Part shown: piece after piece, positions 47,255 through 61,400 of the stretch
Layout: the number at the start of each line of letters is the position of its first letter
Position numbering within the stretch: the first letter of the stretch is position 1
Assembly: GCA_025642075.2 (NCBI GenBank)
Contig: JAODUO010000040.1
Location: 470,001-534,000, forward strand
Origin: Ridgeia piscesae
Taxonomy: Eukaryota > Annelida > Polychaeta > Sabellida > Siboglinidae
Direction of reading: 5' to 3'
Length of the DNA stretch: 64,000 nt
Position numbers and translations under genes: made by a program
Notes under the pieces: generated by a model
The model's input: only the letters and a program-made list of their open reading frames with translations
The model's database searches: none
Told to the model about the DNA's origin: nothing

Positions 47255-48618
47255 TAAGAAATCACTAAAGTCCAATTCACTCACCCTAACTTGTAACGAC
47301 TGCAACAAATCAGTTCACATAAAATGCGCTGGAATATCCAGGCATGAATTTAATAGCACTTACCGAAACCTTGACATGGCATTGTTCAGATTGCTCTGCA
47401 CCCTGTGGCATTTGCCACAGGGACATCCAAAATAACCACAAAGCAATCCATTGTGACCACTGCCAAAAATGGATACACACACAATACTGTGCCATAGATG
47501 ACAATGCATACAAACAGTTAATATACTCTTCATGTTCTTGGGCTTGCCCTGACTGCAATAACTTCAACTTCACAAATTCCTTCTTCGAAGATAGTGAAAT
47601 CCAGACCGAAAACCCTTTTGACCCCCTGAATGGCAACAATCATAACTCAAACGAAACAACTACAAGTAGTAACAACACAACCAATAACAAGAACACCTAT
47701 AAACAAAAGAACAGACCAAACTTCCGGTGCATCCTCATAAACTGCCAAAGCATTAAAAATAAAGCAGCAGATATCGAAGTACGAAACAACCTACATAACC
47801 CAGACATAATCAGTGCAACAGAGTCATGGTTAGACCCCTCAGTTAAAAACGGAGACATTTTCCCAGAACACTTTAATGTTTTTAGAAAAGACAGGGAAAC
47901 AAGCACCACTGGAGCTGATCTCATCACAACTCATCTAACAAACTTAAACACTAACAGTGAGAGCATTTGGACAGAAACTGAAATAAAAGGAATGAAACCC
48001 ATAATCATATGCACCTTCTATCGTGCCCCACATGACTCTCAAGGAACTCAAATTGAAGAACTAGATCTATCTCTATCTAAATTAGGAAACAAAATAAACA
48101 CACATAATGTCATAATTACCGGCGATTTCAATCTTCCTAACATAAACTGGGAAAATCACCATGTCACACCTAACAGTGGATATACTACAGTTGCTGCCAA
48201 CAAACTACTCTCCCTCGTAGAGGAACATGGACTAATCCAACATGTCAATGAACCCACACGTAAACAAGGAAATGCCAACAATATCCTAGATCTTGTCCTC
48301 ACAAATACACCTGGGTTAATAAAGAAACTAAATGTAGTAGACGGCATAGCAGACCACAACACAATTATCATTGATGTAAATATCTCACCCAAACGCAAAC
48401 ATCGCCCCAAACGAAAAAATTTCATCAGAAATAAAGCTGACCACCTTAACATCCAGAAATCTATCGATGACTTCACACATGAATACTTCTCTTTAAACCA
48501 AAACATGACAGTCAATGACAAATGGAACCTTGTTTCAAAAAAAAATCATCAACATTATGAAACACTATGTACCAGTCCGTCTTACAACTTCCAGATACAA
48601 CCTTCCCTGGTTCAATAA
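47255..48618 (+). pseudogene. LINE: PHD fingers and endonuclease
   Basis: The first finger (CNSCKKSLKSNSLTLTCNDC) is in a frame shifted from the second (CGICHRDIQNNHKAIHCDHC through WACPDC). The endonuclease follows with LINCQSIKNKAADIE (Asn), ISATESWLDPS (Glu), IITGDFNLPNINW (Asp, Asn) and IADHNTI (His), the catalytic set of the AP-endonuclease fold. A usual Gly-rich loop reads TTGADLITT and is altered. The frame is lost in nine As near 48,540. PHD fingers in LINE ORFs may bind chromatin or nucleic acid, though that role is inferred. Confidence 0.85.
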
Positions 48619-48659
48619 AGACTTGAAAAAAATGTGCAAAAAGAAAGAAACGATTATAT

Positions 48660-50507
48660 AAAAAAGCAAAAATATCTAGACATCCAGAAGACTGGCAAGA
48701 GTGTTGTAACATCAGGAAAGACATGCACAAACACCTTCGTTCTGCTAGACTGTCCTATATAAATCAATTCCTAACAACTGCAATAACAGACAAACCGAAA
48801 GCATTCTGGAGTTTCATTTCCAAACTTAGACAAGATAAACAGGGTATTGGGGACCTCAACATTGCGGGAAACATAATTAGCGATGACAAGCAAAAAGCAG
48901 AAGCCTTAGGCAATCAGTTCAAAAGTGTCTTTACATATGAAGGAAATTCCAAGCTGCCAAATCTGAATGACAGCCCACATGGAAAAATACCCGAATTAAC
49001 AATTTCACTTAAAGGAGTACATGACCAACTATCAGAAATTAACACCTCTAAATCGCAAGGACCAGATGGCATTCCACCATGGTTTCTAAACAGATATGCC
49101 TACCACCTAACACCAATAATACATGATATCTTCCAATCATCAGTTGACTCTGGTCAAGTCCCCAAAGCCTGGAACGAAACAAACATAACAGCAATTTTCA
49201 AGAAAGGAAACAGGGCAGAAACTTCAAACTACAGACCAATATCCTTAACACCTGTGATTCCTAAACTTCTTGAACACATAATTCATAGCCACATCATGAA
49301 ACACCTTGAACAACATCACATCCTAACTGACCACCAACATGGTTTTCGTGCAAAAAGATCAACAGAAACTCAATTAATTCAAACTGTCCATGACATAAGC
49401 AAATATCTAGATGAAAAGAAATCTGTAGACATGGCAATTCTAGATTTCACTAAAGCATTCGATAAAGTTCCACATAAAAGACTAATCCACAAACTAAAAT
49501 ACTATGGCATCACAGGCCCAATATCGTCATGGATAGAAAGCTTCCTTGCAGAAAGAACTCAACAGGTTGTAATAAATGGATCAGCATCCAAACCAATTAA
49601 AGGCACCTCAGGGGTACCACAGGGAACCGTACTGGGGCCCTTACTTTTCTTACTTTACATAAATGATCTACCCAACAATCTCACTTCAAACGTTCGCCTT
49701 TTTGCAGATGACTGCCTACTATATCAACCAATTAAATCAGACAATGACATTTCTCTCCTCCAAAATGATCTAATCAAACTTGAGGAATGGCAAAACACCT
49801 GGCTTATGAAATTCAATCCCACCAAATGCTTCACAATGACATTAGCCTAAAGAAAACCGACACCAAATATTTACACCTTCTGTGGCCAACAACTTAAATC
49901 TGTTCAATCACATTGTTATCTTGGTGTACAAATATCAAATACATTAAATTGGACAGCACAATGCAACTCAGTCGCTAGGAAAGCACAACAGACTCTAGGA
50001 GTCATTAGGAGAAATCTAAACAAATGCCCAACCCACATTAAGTCAATAGCCTACACAACCCTTGTCCGACCAATACTTGAATATGCATCAGCATCATGGG
50101 ATCCACACTGCCTAAAACATATTAAAACCTTAGAAAGAATCCAAAGACAAGCTGCCAGATTTTGTACACATAACTATTCTAGAGAACCAGGAACAGTAAC
50201 CCAACTTTTTAAAGACCTCCAGTGGGACACCCTCCAAACAAGAAGAAAAATTAAAAGACTTAGCATAATATACAAAATGGAACATAACCTTATAGATATC
50301 CCGCTAGATCACTATATCCAACACAACACTAGAACCTCACGTAAACATGACAGTCAGTTCTTGCAAATTAGATATTCTGCAAACATATTTGGAAGCAGCT
50401 TCTTCCCAACAACAATTAAGGAATGGAATTCTCTCCCCTCAAACACTGTCTCAAGTAAATCACTAAAATCATTTCAGAATAGTTTAATCCAACATTTTAA
50501 CAATTAA
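48660..50507 (+). pseudogene. LINE: reverse transcriptase and C-terminal domain
   Basis: All RT blocks are present: SKSQGPDGIPPWFL, ITAIFKKGNRAETSNYRPIS, HGFRAKRSTETQLIQ, MAILDFTKAFDKVPH, GVPQGTVLGPLLFLLYINDL and the active site FADD at about 49,700. The TAA at 49,848 is in frame. Reading resumes in the same frame with YLGVQISNTLNW, VRPILEYASASWDPH and the C-terminal WNSLPSNTV, ending at TAA 50,505. Apart from that stop the enzyme is complete from 48,723. Confidence 0.9.
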
Positions 50508-50572
50508 GTCAGATGACCCACCATGCGCACTGGCGTGATGTGTCCCTAGGACATTTTGCCAGTTAAGATACA

Positions 50573-50722
<150 letters not shown>

Positions 50723-52331
50723 CGTCGTATATAATAGCGGCTACATTCAGATTCTGAGTAATTTCAACCCATTTGAGTTCTCCCGCCCTCTAGCGGATGC
50801 TTATGTAGCACATTCTGACGAATGCGGTTGAACAGTTCGATCCACGGTAAAACAAACACGTAGCTAATAGTTATCGTTTCTTAGTCAAATTGTGGCTCGT
50901 TTCATGCAAGTAAATGTTAATGTAAACAAAGCCCAAAAATACAACCTCTAATAATGTTTTATGCCAAAAATGTACGGTTAACGACGCCCAACATTGAGCG
51001 ATAATATGGGCGTGAATGGTGATTTCTATCGGCGACGGGAATGGGTAAATATTGACAGATACAGTACAACATGTCAACATGTTTATAACGAACACGATAT
51101 AACAAATAGTTTGGCACTTGACCCACTTCAATTGTGCCATTATAACTATGGTCGTCTATATTGGATACCTCGCACAAACTCTAAACGTCAAATCCTAAAC
51201 ATGATAATTATTATGATGATGATCAATCAGCATTCCCATGTATATTTATGTTTCACAAATATTGCATTTCGAAACCCAAATACTACTCCACTTTGTGCTA
51301 GTCGCAAGTGCAGCGATGCATGTGTTACTGCGCCATGCACATGGTTTTGTACGTACACATGTTTCCATATCTATTCTATTATAAGTGCTCACGCATATAT
51401 TACAACACAAATATTACAAATTCACGGATATAACGAACATCATTTTCAGGACAAATTTCACCCGATAAAGAATTTCTCTCCACCAAAAAATCGCCTTGTT
51501 GTACACAAGCACTTCCTGCCCCACCCATAACATGGAAGCCATGTTGTGCCCCAACGCCCATGCCAAAGTAATTAGGTCATTGAGATACCAGTAACAGGGC
51601 TACACAATCAAACCATGCTGCAAGCACACAGTGACAAGAAAATTGCCCAGATAACAATCACACTTTCCCAGTGTCACATGCTAAGCAAATACTAGGACTA
51701 TGCAAGTACCAGGAATGAAGCCAGGATATCACCAAACAGTCCAAAGTGTAACCACTTAAAGTCCAAAGATTACCAATGGAATCATAAGCCCAGTGAAGAC
51801 TTACAACACTTGTAGATTATAACCAGAATGTGACAACCATCATTGATATAAATGTAAAAAATATATAATTATATTTTACTCAGCCAGTATTACCCAGTAG
51901 CCACTCAGTGGTTTTATACGTTCTTCCTAACTACTCGATCAGTTTGTAACACCTCGCCTGGCCTGTATTGACGTTTAAACACCGGTTGATGCATTGAAAT
52001 ACTCTGAATTAATAATTTTTCTTATTTCTGCATGCTTCATTATGCTGCGTATGTGCCAATGTGTCAAAACCATTTTAATGTGCTGATGTAGTGTTTCAAC
52101 AAATTGTTGAAAACAGTGTTTCACACAAATCACCTATCAACAGGTTGTTCACAGTACTTTACCAATTTAACATGTAATTTAGCTTTCCCTGGAATTGCTC
52201 ATTTACATCACACACCGTGACCAACTTTGAATAGTTCGAGAAAGCGTGTTCTAAGGCTGTGTATTTGTGGCATCATCTGAAGGAAGGGTGGATGTCTTTG
52301 CTGTTTATAAAATGGAGGTGTTTATCTGCAG
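50723..52331. other. Gene-free stretch, possible promoter side of the RRM gene
   Basis: A chance frame of 178 codons at 50,994-51,530 has no recognisable domain and unusual composition. No other coding was seen. The acceptor-like CTGCAG at 52,326 suggests that a 5'UTR exon lies somewhere here, but I could not place it. Confidence 0.4.
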
Positions 52332-52493
52332 ATGGCAATGAGATGGAGACTTTGGGAGGATGAATTCCACACCAGCATGTTTGATTTGGAGGACACTGAG
52401 GATAACTCGGCCAGGCCTTGTCAGTGCTCAGGGCGTGGCAAGCCCCACCCACAACTGTCACAGCTTCGTTTGCCAACTGCACTGCGTAGACAG
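52332..52493 (+). CDS. RRM gene exon 1
   Basis: The ATG follows CTGCAG directly and 54 codons end at CGTAGACAG|GTTGGG. Two Cys (CQC) and a GRGKPHPQLSQLRLP stretch are the visible features. The donor is weaker than average. The start could move upstream if another exon exists. Confidence 0.55.
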
Positions 52494-55400
52494 GTTGGGT
52501 ACAGCGATTAAAGAGAGGGTGTCTCCTCCTAAATATTCATCCAGGAAACCTTTCTCCCTTGTGTAATGTGACAGACTTTATTTTGCACTTGCTATTTCAC
52601 ACACAAAAAACAGGTCGGTTAAGAGTTGCCCTTTTTGTAGCTAGTCTATCTTAAGTCTATCTGTGTCCATAGAAGTCGGTACTGTCTGGGAAGAAGATGC
52701 CAAAAATACAAACAAGAATGTTATGTTAAATTTAACGTAGGTGACCAACTTTCAACTATGGTTATACAACTTTTTAGTAGATGAAGAAATGCTGTTTGAT
52801 AGTTGCCATTTTTATAGTATAGTAATCTGCATAAAGTGAGTTAAAATTGGCTGTAATTTGGCTCCAAAAAATACAAAAGCAAAGTACATAATAATAATAA
52901 TGTATTAATAATAATAATGCATGTTAGGAGACCGGTAAAAACGGACTCCTCTAGCATTAGCAGGCAGCATCAAAGTTAGTTTTCTTAGCAAAAGTCTAAA
53001 TCATCTGGTTACTCTGTACTGGTTGTGAAACAACACCACTTCCATGAAAGTGCATAATATACTGTTATTGTGCTGTTAATGACACGTGTATGTGTTTTAG
53101 AGAGATGAAGAAAAGAGAGGTGGAAAGGGCAAAGGTCGCGCCCGGGTGTTGCAACAGAGGATGGTCAGCTCCAAGGGTCAGGGACCAGGCCCCCAAAACC
53201 CCTTTTTGGCCCCAAAAAAAGGAAAAACCGTAACTTACATAAGTTGCCTGCCTGTACACCCTGTACTTGTTTTGTTAAAAAAAAAAGGGTTAACAATTGA
53301 AACCCAATAAAAATAATACCTGGCATATGGCTGTGTGTTTATCGTTGATACAAATTAATTAAGCATTTATTCAAATAGACTGTGTTTGTGTGGCTGCTGA
53401 TGGAGGTCAATAGATCAGTAAAGGTAAGTTCTTATATAGTGCAGTACCCAATCCTCAGGATTGCTCAAAACAGTTTACACTTTACTTCCCTGACAGACCT
53501 GTTCAATCAGACACCATCTCAACTTCTCTGGGAAGCATCCAGCCATATGCTACAATTAATGTGCAAAGGCTGCTCGTACACATATCCACCACTGTCTGTA
53601 GTCAGGTTGTCATATAGCTGAGTGAACTGGAACAATGTAGAGTGAAAAAACTTGCCCACGGTTTTAATGACTGGAGCGTTGGGCTCAAATCTTGTGCTGC
53701 TCGGTTGAACCTTGGGCAAGTTGTTTACTCTAAATTGCACTAGTTAGCTGTGTGACTTAATCCGTGGCTGTAAATAGTAGTGGATATGTAGATATAGTCT
53801 TCACACATTAATTACAGCATGACTGAGCATGTCTTTGTGCTTTGAATAGTTCAATGGACTGGATACTGCAGTGAATAAAAACGTACCTTTACTTGCGTCC
53901 TTCACACGCAACATCCAAGTGTGACAGCCATGCAGCACACATATGGCAGTGCATAATAATCTGCTAACTTTGGGGCAGATAGACAGCATCTCCCCCTAGT
54001 GCTGGGGTCCACTCGAATCTATCTATGTTCATTCACGTCCTCGTCTCTAGTGACACAATGCAAAAACTACAAAGTAATTCATTTGGAGTTATTGACATAT
54101 GTTACTGTTTGTTACTGCTAGTAAGCCACTCTCCAGAGGGCATTACTGTAGCTTTTACTGGAAGTATTTACAGTACTGAGTTTTGAGGTGAATGATACTT
54201 GGAACAGTACACCAGCCACTAGGTGGTGCCACTGTTTTGCCATTGTCAAAGAAATGTATTTAAGAATTTTTCTTAGGCATACACCTTGTCACATTGTATC
54301 ATCGAGTTGAGGTCGACTCCTGGTGATAATCATGAACATACATGTCCAACTGTCATGATCCTTTTCTGCCGTTCTTTAGTTACTCAGACTTAGACACATC
54401 CCAGTTGTGGTCTTTATGTCGTCTGGCTAACGCATTAGTGGTCGCCCTGTATACGTTTTCATCCACACACCCATAACATTATATTTTCCATGCATTCGAT
54501 GTGTCCAGGGTATTTTGCTTAATACAATGAATATGGTGTGTGTAGAATTCACTGCCCAGCTCACTGTATGGGCTACCATGTTTTATTAGACGAATGAACG
54601 GAGAAACACTGGTGGGTCATATCTATTTTATCATTTTTTATTATTTCACATGAATAATAAACAAGTTTGTTGATGTGTTCTGTGTAACATGTTGTAGGAT
54701 GACATCTCGTCTGTCAGCTCAGAAAGCAGCTGTAGTTCATATCCCGGCCAGCCCACTGGTCAGTTCTCTGGTTTTCTTCCATCAGCATTAGAATGCTCCT
54801 TCAGTGACAGTGGACATCGCCGCTGCATCCTTGACCTCTCCTGTGATGACCCAGATCGGGGTCGTCATATGGGGTTTGGAACCCCAGAATGGCCAGATAG
54901 AGACCGTGATGTTTTCGTAGCGAGACGTGAAAAACCACAGTTGGACTTGACGCGAGATTTCCCTCCGCTGTGTGGGAAGGAAGTTTCAGAAAGGGGGAGT
55001 GCCAAAAAGGGAGGAAGCATTGGAGATATTGCCCGCAGTTTGTGTGAATCTGATAATAAACGATCACGTGGAGAGACAGAACTATGTGAGGAGGTACAGG
55101 GTGATGACGTGGTCGTGATACGAGGGCTGCCCCCTACTTGTGAGGAGGAGGTACTACATGGTCTGCTGAGTCCATACGGCCGAGTGCTGCACTGCCAGCG
55201 CACCAGTGCAAGTATCGGGCCCTCAGCTACATTTGTTGTCAGGTACGTTGTCACTTCTTGGTTTGTTGTCAAGAGGGAAACAGGTCATCTAAAAGTTTCT
55301 TGAAATGAACCATTTGCAACAACAATCAATCATAGTAGCAGAGTTTAATAGAGAAACATTAACAAACACAGTCAATATGTAAATCTTTGGTCACGTCAGA

Positions 55401-58400
55401 TAACATGATGTCATGTTGTTAGATAATATCACATGAGAGATAATGTTGGTAGATAATATGACATGACAGACAATGTGGTGTCATGTTGGTAGATATTATG
55501 ACATGACAGACAACGTGGTGTCGTGTTGGTAGATAATATGACATGACAGACAATGTGGTGTCGTGTTGATAGATAATATGACATGACAGACAATGTGGTG
55601 TCATGTTGGTAGATAATATGACATGACAGACAATGTGGTGTCATGTTGGTAGATAATATGACATGACATACAATGTGGTGTCATGTTGGTAGATAACATG
55701 ACATGACAGACAATGTGGTGTCGTGTTGGTAGATAATATGACATGACATACAATGTGGTTTCGTGTTGGTAGATAATATGACATGACATACAATGTGGTG
55801 GTGTTTTGGTAGATAATATGACATGACAGACAATGTGGTGTTTTTTGGTAGATAATATGACGTGACAGACAATGTGGTGTTTTTTGGTAGATAATATGAC
55901 ATGACACACAATGTGGTGTTTTTTGGTAGATAATATGACATGACACACAATGTGGTGTCATGTTGGTAGATAATATGACATGACAGACAATGTGGTGTCG
56001 TGTTGGTAGATAATATGACATGACATACAATGTGGTGTAATGTTGGTAGATAATATGACATGACAGACAATGTGGTGTCGTGTTGGTAGATAATATGAGA
56101 TGACACACAATGTGGTGTCATGTTGGTAGATAATATGACATGACAGACAATGTGGTGTCATGTTGGTAGATAATATGACATGACAGACAATGTGGTGTCA
56201 TGTTGGTAGATAATATGACATGACAGACAATGTGGTGTCATGTTGGTAGATAATATGAGATGACATACAATGTGGTGTCATGTTGGTAGATAATATGACA
56301 TGACATACAATGTGGTGTCATGTTGGTAGATAATATGACATGACATACAATGTGGTGTCATGTTGGTAGATAATATGACATGACATACAATGTGGTGTCT
56401 GTTGGTAGATAATATGACATGACATAAAAGTGGTGTCTGTTGGTAGATAACATGACATGACAGACAATGTGGTGTCGTGTTGGTAGATAATATGACATGA
56501 CATACAATGTGGTTTCGTGTTGGTAGATAATATGACATGACATACAATGTGGTGGTGTTTTGGTAGATAATATGACATGACAGACAATGTGGTGTTTTTT
56601 GGTAGATAATATGACGTGACAGACAATGTGGTGTTTTTTGGTAGATAATATGACATGACACACAATGTGGTGTTTTTTGGTAGATAATATGACATGACAC
56701 ACAATGTGGTGTCATGTTGGTAGATAATATGACATGACAGACAATGTGGTGTCGTGTTGGTAGATAATATGACATGACATACAATGTGGTGTAATGTTGG
56801 TAGATAATATGACATGACAGACAATGTGGTGTCGTGTTGGTAGATAATATGACATGACATACAATGTGGTGTCATGTTGGTAGATAATATGACATGACAG
56901 ACAATGTGGTGTCATGTTGGTAGATAATATGACATGACAGACAATGTGGTGTCATGTTGGTAGATAATATGACATGACATACAATGTGGTGTGATGTTGG
57001 TAGATAATATGACATGACATACAATGTGGTGTCATGTTGGTAGATAATATGACATGACATACAATGTGGTGTCATGTTGGTAGATAATATGACATGACAT
57101 ACAATGTGGTGTCGTGTTGGTAGATAATATGACATGACATACAATGTGGTGTCGTGTTGGTAGATAACATGACATGACAGACAATGTGGTGTCGTGTTGG
57201 TAGATACTATGACATGACATACAATGTGGTTTCGTCTTGGTAGATAATATGACATGGCATACAATGTGGTGGTGTTTTGGTAGATAATATGACATGACAG
57301 ACAATGTGGTGTTTTTTGGTAGATAATATGACGTGACAGACAATGTGGTGTTTTGTGGTAGATAATATGACATGACACACAATGTGGTGTTTTTTGGTAG
57401 ATAATATGACATGACACACAATGTGGTGTCATGTTGGTAGATAATATGACATGACAGACAATGTGGTGTCGTGTTGGTAGATAATATGACATGACATACA
57501 ATGTGGTGTAATGTTGGTAGATAATATGACATGACAGACAATGTGGTGTCGTGTTGGTAGATAATATGACATGACATACAATGTGGTGTCATGTTGGTAG
57601 ATAATATGACATGACATACAATGTGGTGTCATGTTGGTAGATAATATGACATGACAGACAATGTGGTGTCATGTTGGTAGATAATATGACATGACAGACA
57701 ATGTGGTGTCGTGTTGGTAGATAATATGAGATGACATACAATGTGGTGTCATGTTGGTAGATAATATGACATGACATACAATGTGGTGTCATGTTGGTAG
57801 ATAATATGACATGACATACAATGTGGTGTCGTGTTGGTAGATAATATGACATGACATACAATGTGGTGTCGTGTTGGTAGATAACATGACATGACAGACA
57901 ATGTGGTGTCATGTTGGTAGATAATATGACATGACATACAATGTGGTTTCGTGTTGGTAGATAATATGACATGACATACAATGTGGTGGTGTTTTGGTAG
58001 ATAATATGACATGACAGACAATGTGGTGTTTTTTGGTAGATAATATGACGTGACAGACAATGTGGTGTTTTTTGGTAGATAATATGACATGACACACAAT
58101 GTGGTGTTTTTTGGTAGATAATATGACATGACACACAATGTGGTGTCATGTTGGTAGATAATATGACATGACAGACAATGTGGTGTCGTGTTGGTAGATA
58201 ATATGACATGACATACAATGTGGTGTAATGTTGGTAGATAATATGACATGACAGACAATGTGGTGTCGTGTTGGTAGATAATATGACATGACATACAATG
58301 TGGTGTCATGTTGGTAGATAATATGACATGACATACAATGTGGTGTCATGTTGGTAGATAATATGACATGACAGACAATGTGGTGTCATGTTGGTAGATA

Positions 58401-61400
58401 ATATGACATGACAGACAATGTGGTGTCGTGTTGGTAGATAATATGACATGACAGACAATTGTGGTGTTGTTTTGGTAGATAATATGACATGACACACAAT
58501 GTGGTGTCATGTTGGTAAATAATATGACATGACAGACAATGTGGTCACATTGTGGTGTCGTGTTGGTAGATAATATGACATGACAGACAATGTGGTGTCA
58601 TGTTGGTAGACAATATGACATGACACACAATGTGGTGTCGTGTTGGTAGATAATATAACATGACAGACGATGTGGTGTCATGTTGGTAGATAATATGACA
58701 TGACAGACAATGTGGTGTCATGTTGGTAGATAATATGACATGACAGACAATGTGGTGTCATGTTGGTAGATAATATGACATGACACACAATGTGGTGTCG
58801 TGTTGGTAGATTATATGACATGACAGACAATGTGGTGTCATGTTGGTAGATAATATGACATGACAGACAATGTGGTGTCGTGTTGGTAGATAATATGACA
58901 TGACAGACAATGTGGTGTCATGTTGGTGGATAATATGACATGACAGACAATGTGGTGTCGTGTTGGTAAATAATATCGCATGACATACAATGTTGTGTCA
59001 TGTTGGTAGATAATGTGACATGACAGACAATGTGGTGTCGTGTTGGTAGATAATATGGCATGACAGACAATGTGGTGTCATGTTGGTAGATAATATCACA
59101 TGACAGACAGTGTGGTGTCATATTGGTAGATAATATCACATGACAGACAATGTGGTGTCATGTTGGTAGATAATATCACATGACAGACAATGTGGTGTCA
59201 TGTTGGTAGATAATATCACATGACAGGGTCTTTCTCCAGTTGGAGGTGCCACTGGTGTGGATTTTAGTCATGTGGATATGTTTAGTTGTGAGGTCATTTA
59301 ATAAAACATTTAATTAGTTGCTCTGCAATCTGTAGAAATTCAAAAGAAGATAACAAATAATTTGATTCTTTGCAAAGTTATCTCTACATTAATAATAGGT
59401 TGTTGAGAATATTTGAATATTGCCAAATATTAAAACTTGTATTTAACAAATCTCAGTGTTAACACATTCTTTTGCCACACAGACTTGACTCGACCGAGGC
59501 GTGTGACTGGGCAGTGTCGTGTCTAGACGGCATGGAGGGCATCCCAGGTACATAGTCAGTTCTACTCACTCCACAAGTACTCATCGGTACTGATACCTTC
59601 TAACTAATCACTGGAAAATTCTCCATTTTTGAAATGCAATTTTGTGGCCCCAAAGTTTTTCTCAGAATTCACGAATGTTGTAGTTTTTCAAAATGGCATT
59701 CATATGATGTCTTTATTCGTTAGATGGAAAGCCAACCAATTCCCTCATACTAGCATAGTATATTGTATTAAAATAATTATACTAAAATGCGCAGTAACAT
59801 GATTAATAGCAGGGTACACAATGTTTTAAATACTTATAAATATCTGTTATGTAGTTTACCTATGGAATTATTATATGAAGTTTGTTTTTATATGTGACAA
59901 AAAGGTAAATTCTTATGCAGCACAGTATCCCATCCTTAGGCCCGATCAAAGCGCTTAACTTAATGTTATCATATCCGGAAAAAAATTAATATGTACTATT
60001 TATCAACCAACTATTTAAGTTAAATTTTTTATTTTAATATAATTAACTATTATTTATTTTTAATATCTCCTATTTTTAATATCTACTATTTTATTATTAA
60101 TTTATTTATTTTTAAATTGTAATATAATTAACTATTATTTATCAGTATTAGTATTTTAGTATTATTAAGACTAATATTATTTATTTTTATTCAAATTTTT
60201 TACTGATCTATTTATTTTACAACTTCATCTCTATTTTATATTTTAAGTTCATCTGTATATTCATGTAAAGTGTAATGCGCCTCTGAATGGTTTTATTGCT
60301 GATAGGGCATAGACAAATACTGATATTTATTATTATTATTAACTTAAGGATAATTATCAGTTTAATATATAGAGAGTGTGTGATCCAGAGATGGAGTGAG
60401 TACAATACAAATGTACTCGAGTACGAGTACGATTACTTTGAACATGCATGAGTACGAGTACGAGTACGAAGAAAACAAATGTACTCGAGTACGAGTACGA
60501 TTACTTTACAATATACTCGAGTACGAGTACGATTACTTTACAATATAAGCATGATTACTTTCATGATTACTTTAATGAATATACTGTTTCTAACATAAAG
60601 GCGACTTTCATGGAATCCCTAGGTGTCATTCTTGTTCTGTTGTTGTGTCACTAATGTTCTAACTGATTACTGTTATCCACTATCCAGGTGTTATTGTTAT
60701 TAATAATTAGACGACTTTCTCAGGTATTGGATGAATCATTTAATGCTGGATAAATAATTTAATTTATGGTTTCTGAATCAAATACAAATAGGAGGCATTT
60801 AAAAATTTCAAATACACATGATCAAATACATTACAATAACAACACTTCAAAACCAGGGGGGCATATTCAAAAGAGTAGTATATCAGATGGGTCCAGGCAT
60901 GGGGTCAAATAAATTTTTATTTGAAAGTATATAAATACTTTTTAAAATATGTGTATTTGATGTTTAGGAATTAAAAGTATTTGTATTTAAATACTTTCCT
61001 AAAGTATTTGACTTGTTCAAATATTTTTTTGGAAATACATTGTCAGTATCAACATTTCTTTTTCACTGTCACATGTAATGCCTGCCAAACTGATTACCTT
61101 AACTGCAACTTCACCCAACATTGCTAATTACTGATGAAGACACTTAACAGCAGGCTTCCCCCTGGCCCTGCAGTGACCACAACTTGTGTTTGCTCAGAGC
61201 CAGAGGATGGACCTAACAGTGACCATAGGTCAATATCCCCTTTTGTTCTTTAGTCAGGGTTCAATTTGGCACCAGGTTATTCTGGTTTCCTGGCTGACTT
61301 TGAAGTTGAGCCTTCCTCACAACATCCTAGCAATGATTAGCAGTTTCTCTTCTGAGGGCAACATAGGCATTATATTATTATGGACCTCCTGGCGTAACAT

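Larger units (their letters stand above)
47240..50572 (+). mobile_element. Nearly intact CR1/L2-like LINE
   Basis: The copy carries two PHD-like zinc fingers, an apurinic endonuclease and a complete reverse transcriptase with its C-terminal domain. Only frameshifts near 47,350, in the A-run at 48,539-48,547 and near 48,640, and one nonsense codon at 49,848 interrupt it. It ends at a 3' tail of CGCA repeats. It was therefore inserted recently compared with the other LINEs here. Confidence 0.9.

Noticed and set aside
50994..51530. 178-codon + strand frame
   Set aside because: The composition is unlike real protein (many His, Cys, Met, Asn runs), no domain is recognisable, and there are no splice or homology signs.
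53379..53423. Possible 45-nt exon between RRM gene exons 2 and 3 in phase 0
   Set aside because: Its donor GTAAGT is the edge of the SINE-like repeat at 53,419 and the residues are hydrophobic and unlike the neighbours. It could at most be an exonised repeat.
55419..59139. Overlapping - strand frames of up to 209 codons repeating a 13-14 residue pattern
   Set aside because: They lie in a 40-bp satellite whose unit lacks stops. The frames overlap one another and sit in an intron.
55424..59226. CRISPR-like array
   Set aside because: Units are directly adjacent with no unique spacers, and the DNA is animal.
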